A stretch of DNA of 64,000 nt from Toxonevra muliebris (Eukaryota; Arthropoda; Insecta; Diptera; Pallopteridae), in assembly GCA_963691655.1 (NCBI GenBank), contig OY829330.1, positions 1,674,001-1,738,000 on the forward strand, written 5' to 3'. The translations under genes and the position numbers were made by a program. Positions 46,701 to 58,700 of this stretch are shown one piece after another; position 1 is the first letter of the stretch; each line of letters begins with the position of its first letter. The notes beneath the pieces were generated by a model. It did not search any database, had not been told where the DNA came from, and was given only the letters and a program-made list of their open reading frames with translations.

Positions 46701-49700
46701 ACACGACCGCAAGGCGGTACAGCGTTTTCTTGGTCTAACATCATATTTTAGACGGTTTATTGAGGGGTATGTAGTGGTCGCTAAACCGCTGTCTGACTTG
46801 CTACGAAAAGATGTTAAGTTTGCGCTAGATGAAGATCAGCTGGCAGCGTTCCAGCAATTGAAAGCGGCGTTGGTCAGTGCGCCGGTATTGCGTTTGTATA
46901 ATCCCAGAGCTGTAACCGAGGTGCATACGGACGCGTCCATGTATGGCTATGGTGCCGTCCTTTTTCAAAAAGACGTCGATGACCAGCATTTCCACCCCAT
47001 CCAATATATGAGTCGGAAGACCAAACCGGCTGAGGGAAGATATCACTCTTACGAATTGGAGGTGTTGGCTATAGTGGGGGCGCTGAAGAAGTGGAGCGTT
47101 TATTTAATGGGACTTAAGTTCAAAATCATCACTGATTGTAACGCATTTGCTATGACAATGCGTAAGAGGGACATCCCATTACGAGTTTCCCGTTGGGCTT
47201 TGTATCTACAGGATTTCGACTATGAGATCGAGCATCGAAGTGGAAGCAAAATGAGGCACGTAGATGCTTTAAGTCGAGTTTCCTGTCTGATGCTGGAAGA
47301 CTCGCTGCAGCACCGATTGCAACAAGCACAACTACTGGACCCTTGGATTCGAGCGGTTGTGAAAATTCTCGAAAAGGACAATTACGAAGACTTTTCATGA
47401 AGCATAATGTGTTATATAAAGATCCCGCTAAGGAACTGATAGTCGTACCTGCGTTGATGGAAGACGAAATTATCAAAATTGCTCATAAACAGGGTCATTT
47501 CTCGGCCAAAAGAACACAAGAAGCAGTCGAGAAGTCATTCTACATCCCGCAATTGCCCGCTAAGGCATCAAAGGTTGTAAAAAGTTGTGTCAAATGTATT
47601 GTTACCGAAAGTAAGCATGGGAAGAAGGAGGGGTTTCTAACGCCAATAAACAAGGAAGACCGTCCTTTGGGGACTTATCACGTTGACCATGTTGGGCCGA
47701 TGGAGCAGACCGGCAAATGGTACAATTATATATTTGTGGTGGTAGACGCCTTTTCTAAGTTTGTCTGGCTCTACCCAACGCGAAGCACTGCTGCAGAAGG
47801 CGTGGTAGATCGGCTGAAGAGACAAGCCGCAATTTTCGGAAACCCTAAACGTATCATCTCAGACCGAGGCGCTGCGTTTACATCAGGCGAACGAATACAA
47901 CCACTGGTGTTCTTCGCGGTAATGGTCAGGTGGAGCGCATCCATAAAATTATTATTCCGATGTTATCGAAGCTTTGCGCCGAAAATCCCAACCATTGGTA
48001 CAAGTACATCGAGCGAGTACAGCAGACCATCAATAATACACCACCCAGAAGTACGAGATTTTCACCATTCAGATTGTTAACCGGAGTTGAAATGCGAGTG
48101 GATGGTATTCCTGAATTGCAAGAGTTTTTGGAGGAAGCTGGCATTGAAGATTTGGACGCTGAGCGAGAAGCGGTGCGCAAAGAACCACAGGAGAACATAT
48201 TTAAAATACAACAAGAAAATCGTCGATCTTTTGACAAGAGCCGAAAGGAAGAAACCAGGTATCATGTAGACGAGCTAGTAGCCATCAAGCGAACGCAATA
48301 CGGTTCCGGACTTAAACTGAAGCCAAAGTATTTTGGGCCGTACAAGGTTGTCAAAGTTTTGACCCACGGCAGGTATGCGGTGCGGAAGGTGGGAGACCAC
48401 GAAGGTCCCGGTCATACAACAACTGTTGTAGAATACATGAAGAAATGGGAGCCGTTGGCTGAGTCACCGAACGCGCCATCATTCGAGCCGAATGATGAAT
48501 CAGGACGGCCGAATGTAGGAAGTGGACTGACGACTCGAAGTGGACGACAGTACTAATAAGTACAACCTTGTACATCAAACGAACTTGACGAAACACGGAC
48601 GAAAGGGGCGAGAAAAACGAAGACCGAGTATCAGTCGTTGTCGAAGAGTTAAGTCGTTGGCAGTGCGAAATATAACTTTATATTATTATTATTACACTAA
48701 AATTTAAGTACTATTGTAATCAATAAAATAAATAAAATCAATAAACTGAAATAAAACATTTTTGAGTGCCATCCTACATTTATATAAGGCTTTGGGATGA
48801 CCATCTATATTGTACAAGTTCAACTTAGTGCAATACAATTTTAACTTCCACTAAGTCGCCAATTGAGATCTCTCCACTTATTACAAATTAAAATGGCCAA
48901 ATAATTGAAGGTCTGCCGTCAAACTGTTTCCAATGTTATTAAACAGTTTCAGGAGAATTTGACCATCGATAGGAAACCTGGTTCGGGAAGAAAACAAGGA
49001 CCACATGATATTGGGAAAGCCAAGAAAATAGAAAACATATTGAAAAGATCTCCAAACACATCTGGTAGAAAAGCTGCCCAGTGCTCTGACTATTTGGTGC
49101 GAAAAGTTAAAGCCAATGCAGGTTTGAAAACATACAAAGTCCAAAAAGTTCCAGACAGGAATGCTGCAAAAAATTTAAACGCCAAAAGTAGGGCTCGGAA
49201 ATTAAAATCGAATTTCATACAAAAATATTCAGGTTGTATAATGGACAACCAAACGTATGTACTGGCAGATTTTACGCAGCTTTCGGGTCAAAATTGTTAT
49301 GTTGCTGATGCTCGAGGAAATGTCGAAGAACAATTTAGAATCCAAAAGCAGACAAAATTTCCTAAAAAATTCCTTGTATGCAAACTATATGCAGTTGCGG
49401 CAAAAGAAGCAAGTCATTTGTTACAGTGGGCTCTATAAATACCGAAATATACATCAAAGAATGTTTGAAAAAAAGACTTCTTCCTTTCATAAGAGAGCAC
49501 AATGTGTCCACATATTTTTGGCCCGATTTGGCATCATTTCACTATGGCAAGAAAGCTCTGGAGTGGTACCAAAGTAATAACATAGTTTTTGTACCAAGAG
49601 AGGCCAATCCTCCAAATTGTCCGGAGCTAAGACCAGTGGAGAGATATTGGGCAATGAACCAATGAGGGCGAAGCATAATAATTCCAATTTTGGGAATAGC

Positions 49701-52700
49701 GAAAATGATTTGAAATTACTACTAGAAAAGAGGTTTCGAAAACAAATCGATTGTATATATTATTGTATGATTTCTCAATCTTTCTGTTTTTTTTTTTTTG
49801 TATTCATTAAAAAAATAAGTTTAATACAACAAGGAAAATTTATGCGTGTTCAAAAAAAATTTATTTTTAATTTAAACTCAATAACAATAATTCAAAGACA
49901 AGATGAGAGGAAAAACAAATATTTTGACATTTAATAGCCAAAAAAAAAAAAAAAAAATAGCTTTGTTCACGTATTTTTCTATTAAAAACTTTGAGATATT
50001 GCGTCGTCGATTCGACGCATGTTTACATTTTACAGTTTTTCTTTCTAAATTTTGTTTGTTTTGCGCTAGTTTTTCATACAGCGCCAGTCGTGGGCAAACT
50101 GTTGCTGTGTGAAGAAGTTTAACTGAATATACATTATGAAAGTATGGTTTTTTTATATGTGCGTCGTCGAAGTATGACCTTTGTGTAACTTTTGCATTTT
50201 GAAATGGTGATTTTGTGTAATAGTTTTTGTTGTTGGCTTTCCTATAGGCTGAACGCGCAAAATTTCAAATAAACAAAAAATGCGCGCACATCCACAGTAC
50301 AAAATTTGCAATTTCTTAAAGATTGAATATCTCAAAAACTTTGACATATACGAAAAAATTAATCAATACTGTCTAACGCTAACCGTTAGACCCATCACGT
50401 TAACTCCATAGGTTACATACTTACACTTGAAGTTTATCATTAAAATATTGTTGAAATTAACACGAACTCATCAGTTGCAATTATTTCATGAAAACAAGCT
50501 AATTGCAACCCTAATACTGTAGAGTGCATTCCTAGAGGACGTATCTACACCCGCTTGTTAAACATCTTCAACTTAAACAAGAGCTGAAACATTGGTCCTT
50601 CGAGCCAAGCGTGAGCTGGCAACCCTAAAAACATATTCTGCCATTGTGCGTACATAAAGGAATGAAGCAACATCGTGTGACTGGTGTTGAATTCAAAAAG
50701 TGAAAAATCGAAAGTTAAATTATTTAAGTAAGTGACTCTAAAAACTAATAAGAGTGAAAAACAATTGTGAAAAAATATAAATACAGTTAAAAATTCTATC
50801 ACAAAACAAAGTAAGAAGTTTGCAAAATCAAAATTTCGCATAACCTCAAATATATATAGCGAAAGGAACAGTAAAACATTTGAATCGCATTAAAATGGAA
50901 GCAGTCAACGAAAAGCCCAAAGCCTGTGGAATTAAAAACCTGTAAGTACATTCTCATGCATGCAAATTAAAAGAAAATTATACTAATTTTCTTCAGACTA
51001 ACTGCAATTTCTTGCGGTAAAACTTCCCATATATATATATTCCGCTAATACTTTACATATTTTTTTTTTTGACATTAATATATAACCATTATATAAACAT
51101 ATGTACATACATTTACCCGCGCTAATTTCGCGAACCGTTTCTTGGAGATAATCTTTTTTCCTTTTGAGTATTGTTCGTGTTTTTAGCTGACATCCCTGTA
51201 TTCAGCGTATATTCATTTCGTATATTTATTGTCTTGTGTTTCTCTTACGACATCATTCTTTGTTTTGATATTTTCATTCGCTATTAATTTCTTTCAATAT
51301 TTGTAAAGAGATGATAGTTGATTTGTAGTCACAATAAATACTTATAATAACGCTAAACTTAAAATTCAAATTTACAACGAATTCTTTATCGGCGCAGTCT
51401 CATTTTGTGTAACCACTTTGCACTGATTTGCACACCATTTACTTAAGTTATAAAAAAGAACAAAAAAAAAAAAGAGCTACATTTATTTGATTACGACTAT
51501 GACGTTTTGTAGGTATATCCAACTACTCAAAGCCTATATATAGTGGTTTATTACCATTTGTGGTAACTATAACTCCATTATAAAATCACTTGTATCGCTT
51601 TCTTCTGAAAGTATATATATTAAGTAAAATTTGTGTTATTCTTTTTGCAAATTTTCTCGTCTCATAACACACACAGGTTGGTGTATTATTCATTTGGGTT
51701 TCCTTGAAACCTAAAGTAAAAAAAAAAAAAATTTCAAATCTCTACAAATTTTTTTTTATAAATTTATTAAAAACTTATATTTTTTTTTGAGACAAAATGG
51801 AGCAAAAACTCCAAATTAATCCCAACTCTGATAAAGAGCAACCAATTCTACAAGCAGATTCAGCAAAAAAAGAGTAATCCGAAAGCTCGTGAGCAAAATC
51901 CATTCAATCCAAAATCAGCGAAATTCACATTAGAGTCTGATAATTTAAGCCAATTATGCGCAATAAAGCCCAGAAGCTTTACCACCTCAAAAGGGCAAGC
52001 AGGCGGCATAGTTAAAAAATACAGCCTGTGTGACGAAAATTTTTGTGGATACTCAAATGCGAATTTTACTAAATTTAAAGCAAATCGACTCTGAAAGTAG
52101 TAGCGCTATTCAGAAAGTGCAAACTACTATAAACGATTGTTTAGCAACTCTTCAATCCCACGGGGTGTCAACTGTTGACAACTGGGATCCAATTTTGGTT
52201 TATTTATGTTCAACAAAGTTACCAGATGAAACACTTTCAATCTGGGAACAATCGTTGAAAACACACAAAGATATACCCACTTGGTCTCAAATGAACTCTT
52301 TTCTAAATACGCGTTATGAAGTAGTAGAAAGGTTAAATAGTATTCGTAATACAAAACCCCGATCTTTTGTACCCAACAAAACGCAAAATAAGTTGCAAAC
52401 TTTTATAACAACAAACTTTTCTGGTGCAATGTGTGAAATGTGCAATAAGACTCATGCGTTGAGATTTTGCCCAAAATTTAAAAAGCTTTCACCTCAAGAA
52501 AGGAATAAATATGTGAAACAAAATAATTATTGTCTTAACTGCTTAGCATATTCTCATACGAGAAATAGTTGCACTAGCCAAACTTTGTGTGTATTTTGCA
52601 AACAGCACCACCGTTCTATGTTATGCTTTTCTCATCATTCTATGCTCAAAAGAGATATGAGCAAGGCAGCTTCGAGTGAAGGTGCCTTTGCTACCTCTAA

Positions 52701-55700
52701 AGAAACTGCGTCCTTATATTCTCAGTCTGCACAAAGCAATGCAATCACTCCTCAAAATAGTGAATCTCAGCAAATTGATGAACAACCTTGTACATCTAAA
52801 AGTATGTCTAACTCAAAAGTTCATACCCATTTCTCCCACAATGCTGAAAGGATCGTACTTCCGACAGCAATGGTTCACATTGAATACCTAGGAGAATTCT
52901 TTGCAGTAAGAGCTCTTATAAATCAAGGCTCGCAAAGAACCTTCGTGTCTGAAAAAATTCAACAACGACTTCGGCTGCCTACGCAGAATTGTCATCATGC
53001 CATCTCATGCCATGGGTGGTAAAGTGGTTGAAAAATCTCAGAAAATTTGTGTGTTTACTCTAGCGTCGGAAAAGTGAAATTTCAAAATTGAGGCTAGTGC
53101 GATCGTACTACCTAAATTAACAAATCTACTGCCATCAGCTCATTTCGTTAATCTTAACTTACTCGAAGTTGCAGACTTGGATTTAGCTGATCCCAATTTT
53201 TATAAATCAGCACAAGTAGATTTACTTATTGGTAGTGACATAATTCCAAACATCTTAACTGATGGCATTCGCCATAAATTGTTTGGAAGCCTCACGGCTC
53301 AAAACTCTGTGCTTGGCTAGTTCTTGAGTGGACCACTCAATTCTGATTATGTATCCTCTTTCAACACTGTTGTGTCTAATCAAAGTGAATCAATTCACAA
53401 TTAAAGCAGTTCTGGGAACAAGAGGGGATATCACAACCTCTTCTACCTTCAGATGAAGATATATATTATGAGGAGTTGTACAAAACTACGACGTTGAGGC
53501 AACCTGATGGGCGCTATAAGGTTAGGCTTCCTTTAAAAAAAAACGCTGAAGAAAAAACCAGAGCTCCAAGCTGCATATTCAGAAGTTTTACAGGAGTATT
53601 TAATCCTCTCTTATATGATTCCTGCACCTGCAAAAGAAGTTTCAGTTAATAGCAAATTTATCTCATTCTATTTACCCCATCACGCTGTTGTAAAACCGGA
53701 AAGCACATCGACAAAAGTACGTGTAGTGTTTAATGACTCTAAGCTGTCAAATTCAGGGTATTTACTGAATGCTGCTCTTTGTGTTGGCCCCACGCTACAA
53801 TCTGATTTGATGACAGTAATTTTAAGATGGCGTACATATCAGTATGTGTTCACAGGGGATATAGAGAAAATGTATAGCCAAATACTTGTTTATGACGATG
53901 ATACCTCATATCAACGAATCGTGTTCAGGAAAACCCCACAATCTTTTATACAGGATTTTGAACTAAAAACTGTCACTTTCGGAGTGAATTGTGCACCTTA
54001 TTTAGCAACTAGAACTCTACACCAACTAGCTAAAGATTTTAAATACTTGTTTCCTCGAGCATCCCAAATTCTACTTCATGAAACTTATGTTGACGATATC
54101 TTGTCTGGTGGTTTTAGTATAACTTCAGCACAAGAAGCCCAATCTCAAGTCATAAAAGCATTAAGTTCGGCAAAAATGCCGTTGAAAAAAGTAACAGCAA
54201 ATCATCCTGAATTATTAAAACATATTCCAAAAGAAAATCAGTTGGATTCCAATTTCTTGTGTTTCCACGATGCAAGCTCAACAAAAACTTTAGGTATACG
54301 TTGGAATGCGTTAACTAACTCCTTCAGTTACACAGTAGATCCCATTTTATCAGCAAAAGCTGCCACGAAACGTCAAATACTGTCAACAGTGGCAAAACTT
54401 TTTGACCCGGCAGGCTGGCTTTCGCCCATAATCGTTTCAGCAAAAATTCTAATGCAACAGTTGTGGCTAGACGGTACGGACTGGGACGAATGTGTCACGG
54501 CGCTATCGTTGCATAAATGGAATCAATTTATTGAAACCCTTTACTTGATAAATGAAATCAAAATTCCACGTTGGCTTCATTACGGCCCTGAAAATGAAGT
54601 GCAAATACATGGTTTCTGTGACGCATAAGAAAAGGCTTACAGCGCAGTGCTCGACATGCCGACTCGTTTCCCTCAAAACGAAATTTTTTCCCACCTTATA
54701 GTGGCAAAGGGAAAGGTGGCGCCGTTACAGACAATCAGCCTCCCACGGCTAGAATTTTGTGGTGCGGTGTTGCTCTCCAAATTGGTGAAAGCTGTTCTAT
54801 CATAGCTTTCAATACTGCGATATGATCTATTTCTATGGTGTGATTCTACCATTGTTCTCTCGTGGCTAGAGAAACCCCCATGCACTTGGAAAACCTATGT
54901 AGCCAATCGAATTTCTCAAATTCTTTAAACCGTTGGCAATACTCGGTGGCGTCATGTTGCTTCACAAGAAAATCCAACCGATCTTGCTACCAGAGGCTGT
55001 AAACCCCAAGAATTACTCCTAAATTCTCTTTGGTGGCAAGGTCCTCATTGGCTTCGCCAAAACTCGGAAGCGTGGCCAGACTCTGATGTCTCAAAGTCAC
55101 CGTCTCCAGAAATGCGGAAAGTGGAAACTCTGTACTCATCCACGGAACCTTTTGATATTCTTCAACGATTCTCTTCGTGGTCAAAATCTCTTCGGGTAAT
55201 TTCTTACGTTTTCCGGTTTTACCATCAAGTGCAAAAGAGGAGCCGTGAAAAACTTCCCACATTGCTCATTCAAAAGGAAGTAAGTGATACTAAAATGCGG
55301 CTGATAGTAATATCCCAGCGTTGTCACTATCCTGATGAGTATGATAGGTTACTCAATTCCAAACCTTTCAAGAAAAACAGTTCGCTGTTACGCTTAAATC
55401 CATATTTAGATGGAAACCAAATTATGAGAGTGAACGGTCGGTTGGCCAATTCAGCTCTTTCGTATAGTGAACGCCATCCCATTATTTTGCACGAAGTATC
55501 TAGCTTTAGCCGGTTACTCATGTGGAATTGCTTCATGCAGAGCAACAACTGCTAATCCGCATGATTCGCCAGGAATATTTCATTCCACGATTGAAGTCAA
55601 AAGTTAAAAAATGCATTCTTCAATGCAAAGTGTGTGGATACACAAACAAAATATGCCTTCACAAATGACGGCACATTACATCCTCAGCACTGTACTCTGT

Positions 55701-58700
55701 CTTTACCATTTACATATGCAGTTACTTTTCAAATAAAGTCTTCCCCTCGCCGTAGAGCTTCATTTCTAAAAGCATATGTCTGTGTATTTGTATGTTTTTC
55801 CACCAAAGCCAGACGCACGGCTTAGAGTTATGTTCAGATCTGTCCACCGCAGCCTTTCGTGCCGCATTCGCTCGCTTTGTTGGTAGACGGGTCTCCCCAA
55901 GCAGATAAATTCTGATAATGGAAGAAATTTCGTCGGTGCCGATAGACTACTTCTCAAAGACTTTAAGCTTTTTCTCCAGGCAACCTCGGACGACATTTCT
56001 CGAAAATATGCCGCTCATGGCTTTAAATGGCGTTTTAACCCACCGGTGCTCCTCACATGGGTGGTTTGTGGGAAGCAGCTGTGAAAAGTTTTAAAACCCA
56101 TTTTAAAAAGGTGGCTGCGAATCACAAATTCTCGTGGGAGGAATTTGAAACACTTCTTATCCGCATATAAGTAGTTCTTAACTCACGGCTATTATCTCCA
56201 ATGTCCGAAAGACCTGATGAACTAGTCGCGTTAACACCATCTCATTTTCTTCGTGGTGCTCCGCTACTCGCTTTACCTGAACTAGCTTCCCAAGATCTCT
56301 CCTTAACAAACCAATGGGAAAAATGAAAGTTCTCCAACATCAGTTCAGTATACGATGGAAGGAAGAATATTTAAAGGAGTTGCAGAAAAGGTATAAATGG
56401 CAACAGTCTTAGCGAAATGTTGTAGAAGGTGATTTGGTAGTCGTCAAGGATGAATTACTGTCTCCCACAGAATGGCGGTTAGGTCGAATTACAAGGCTTC
56501 ATCCAGGTAAAGTGCGAGTAGCGGACATCCGAACTCAAAATGGGTCTCTAACTCGGCCTATTGTAAAATTATGTGTGCTTCCGACTACATCATAATTATC
56601 ATTATTAGTGTTGAGTGGCAATGGTTATCCACACATATACCTTCCCATTCTCAATGTTCCTCAAACACTAATTTTTGTGTGCTTTCATTACAGACAATCC
56701 GAACCGGATCCAGCTCTACACCAATGTCAATTATGTAAGCGGTATCATTCACTGCATTTTTGCAAGTGGTTTCGGTCGATGGAACCAACAGCACGGAAAC
56801 AAACGGCAAAGAACAACGGAACCAATTGTCTTGCGAGATCGCACAAAATAGAGAGTTGCAATTCCGAAAATGCTTAGAGAAAATGTGATTTAGCGCATCA
56901 TACACTCTTGCATGCGGCACGACCAAGTGCTGCAAGCCGAGATGCGTATCGTGGAAGTCGTCAAGTGAACAAACGGATTCGACGTTATCCGCAAGCACCT
57001 TACCAGTCGGATTTGCGTGCGCGTGTGCTGTTAAATGATACCTTGCGAACACTAGTGAAGCTACAGAAAACCTGGCATGTTGCACCCGTGCAAGGCTGGC
57101 GCAATGTCTAACGCTAACCGTTAGACCCATCACGTTAACTCCATGGGTTGATCCCAGTTGTCAGTTGTTAGGATATAATTTTGCTTGTTAAAATGGAATT
57201 TAAAAATTTATACAATTGTATCACCCTATGTGATCCGTGAACAAAATGAATTTGCTGAATTATAAATGTATTTGCTGAATTATAGATATTTAAAGTATGA
57301 GGTTGTCCGAGTTGTGCTCGGTGCCCATGTGTTAAGATTTTTCTTTATCATCCTAACTTTCTAGTATTCTTCTTAATATCAATTATATATATTGTAAATT
57401 TAAGTTGAAACTATTCAAACTTACACTTGAAGTTTATCATTAAAATATTGTTGAAATTAACACGAACTCATCAGTTGCAATTATTTCATGAAAACAAGCT
57501 AATTGCAACCCTAATACTGTAGAGTGCATTCCTAGAGGACGTATCTACACCCGCTTGTTAAACATCTTCAACTCAAGCAAGAGCTGAAAAAAAATACCTT
57601 TTTTTTTAGGAAATGACTCAAGCTTTTTTTTGTAGCTATTACTTTTTTGATATCTGCAACGGTTAACCAATTAGTAAAAAAAAAAATGGCTTTTTCACCA
57701 AAAGGTTTTTTTTTTTTTTTGGGGAGGGGGGAAACATTTTTTATTCTACCGACTGGACTTATATGCCATGACTGACGAGCGTTGTTCTGTCAAAAAGTTG
57801 ACTGACTAATTTTTTCATGTTTTATTATTAATAAACTACTTAAAATTTTTTTTTCAGATTTAAGAAAACCGTTGCAAAACAAATTTTTTTCATACAAACT
57901 TGGATCCTGACTTTAACGTTTTAACGAAAATCTGACTGACTCCCGGAATTATGTTTTTTATTGAATACATAACCTGTATATAAAGTTTCAGCCTTTAGAA
58001 AACCGTTGCACTTGCCTCGTATTTTTGGCATGTTTGAAAGCTCACCTGTGCCACCTGTTCTAACCAAAACCTGACTGACCAGAGTATGTTCATGTATTTC
58101 ATTAGTATAACAACATATTACAAAACAAGCTTTTAGAAAGTCAGAGACTTTTTTTGTCATGGGCTCTTGGACTAATATAATGGAACTTGATTCTCATGAA
58201 AACTCGTTAATTTTTAGTTCAGTATATTACTTTTAAGATGCAAACACATTTGATGAATTATATGTGCTTTAGGAGTTAAGTTATCATATTTCACGAACTA
58301 ATTATTTGGCAAGTGTGATATGGGGTACAAGGCTTCGTATGCGAATATAGGACCTTGTGCTTTGGTTCACTAGCCACTACTAAGTCAGGACCGTCAGTGT
58401 GTGGTGAAGCACCACACCCTGCTCGAGGTAACCCTGCTTTAACGGAACACTGCGGATCTAGACCTAAGCAGTCGAAAACTGGTTCCTCTTCAACTGTGGG
58501 CTCCCTTGAGGAGTATCAAATAGGGCCGAAAACTTAAAGAATGAGTATAAACCAGATTTTCTCTGAATGGGGCAACCACACTGGGGGAAACCCCCTCCCC
58601 CTCCCCCCCGCTGGTTCGCCAGCGGCTCGAGCAATGGATGTGCAAGCTCGAAACTCGTTGGAGACAAATATGACCGAGGTTGAAAATCAGGACCCCGGAG

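Larger units (their letters stand above)
43016..48778 (+). mobile_element. Ty3/gypsy retrotransposon gypsy-B, full length
   Basis: LTRs at 43016-43282 and 48514-48778 differ by about one substitution and a 2-bp indel. TTTA flanks both ends (43012-43015 and 48779-48782). The interior has a roughly 1-kb AT-rich leader (43283-44327), gag with an N-terminal SAP-like motif, protease, a Lys/Glu repeat, RT, RNase H and a damaged integrase. No env is present. Related to gypsy-A at protein level. Antisense to Hcf. Confidence 0.95.
50370..57592 (+). mobile_element. BEL/Pao LTR retrotransposon BEL-B
   Basis: AATAC flanks both ends (50365-50369 and 57593-57597). The 3' LTR is 488 bp, but the 5' LTR is only 222 bp through an internal deletion. 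The primer site TGGTCCTTCGAGCC follows it, as in BEL-A. The coding order matches BEL-A, including the extra 3' gene, and all frames are broken except the short leader exon. Antisense to Hcf. Confidence 0.92.
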
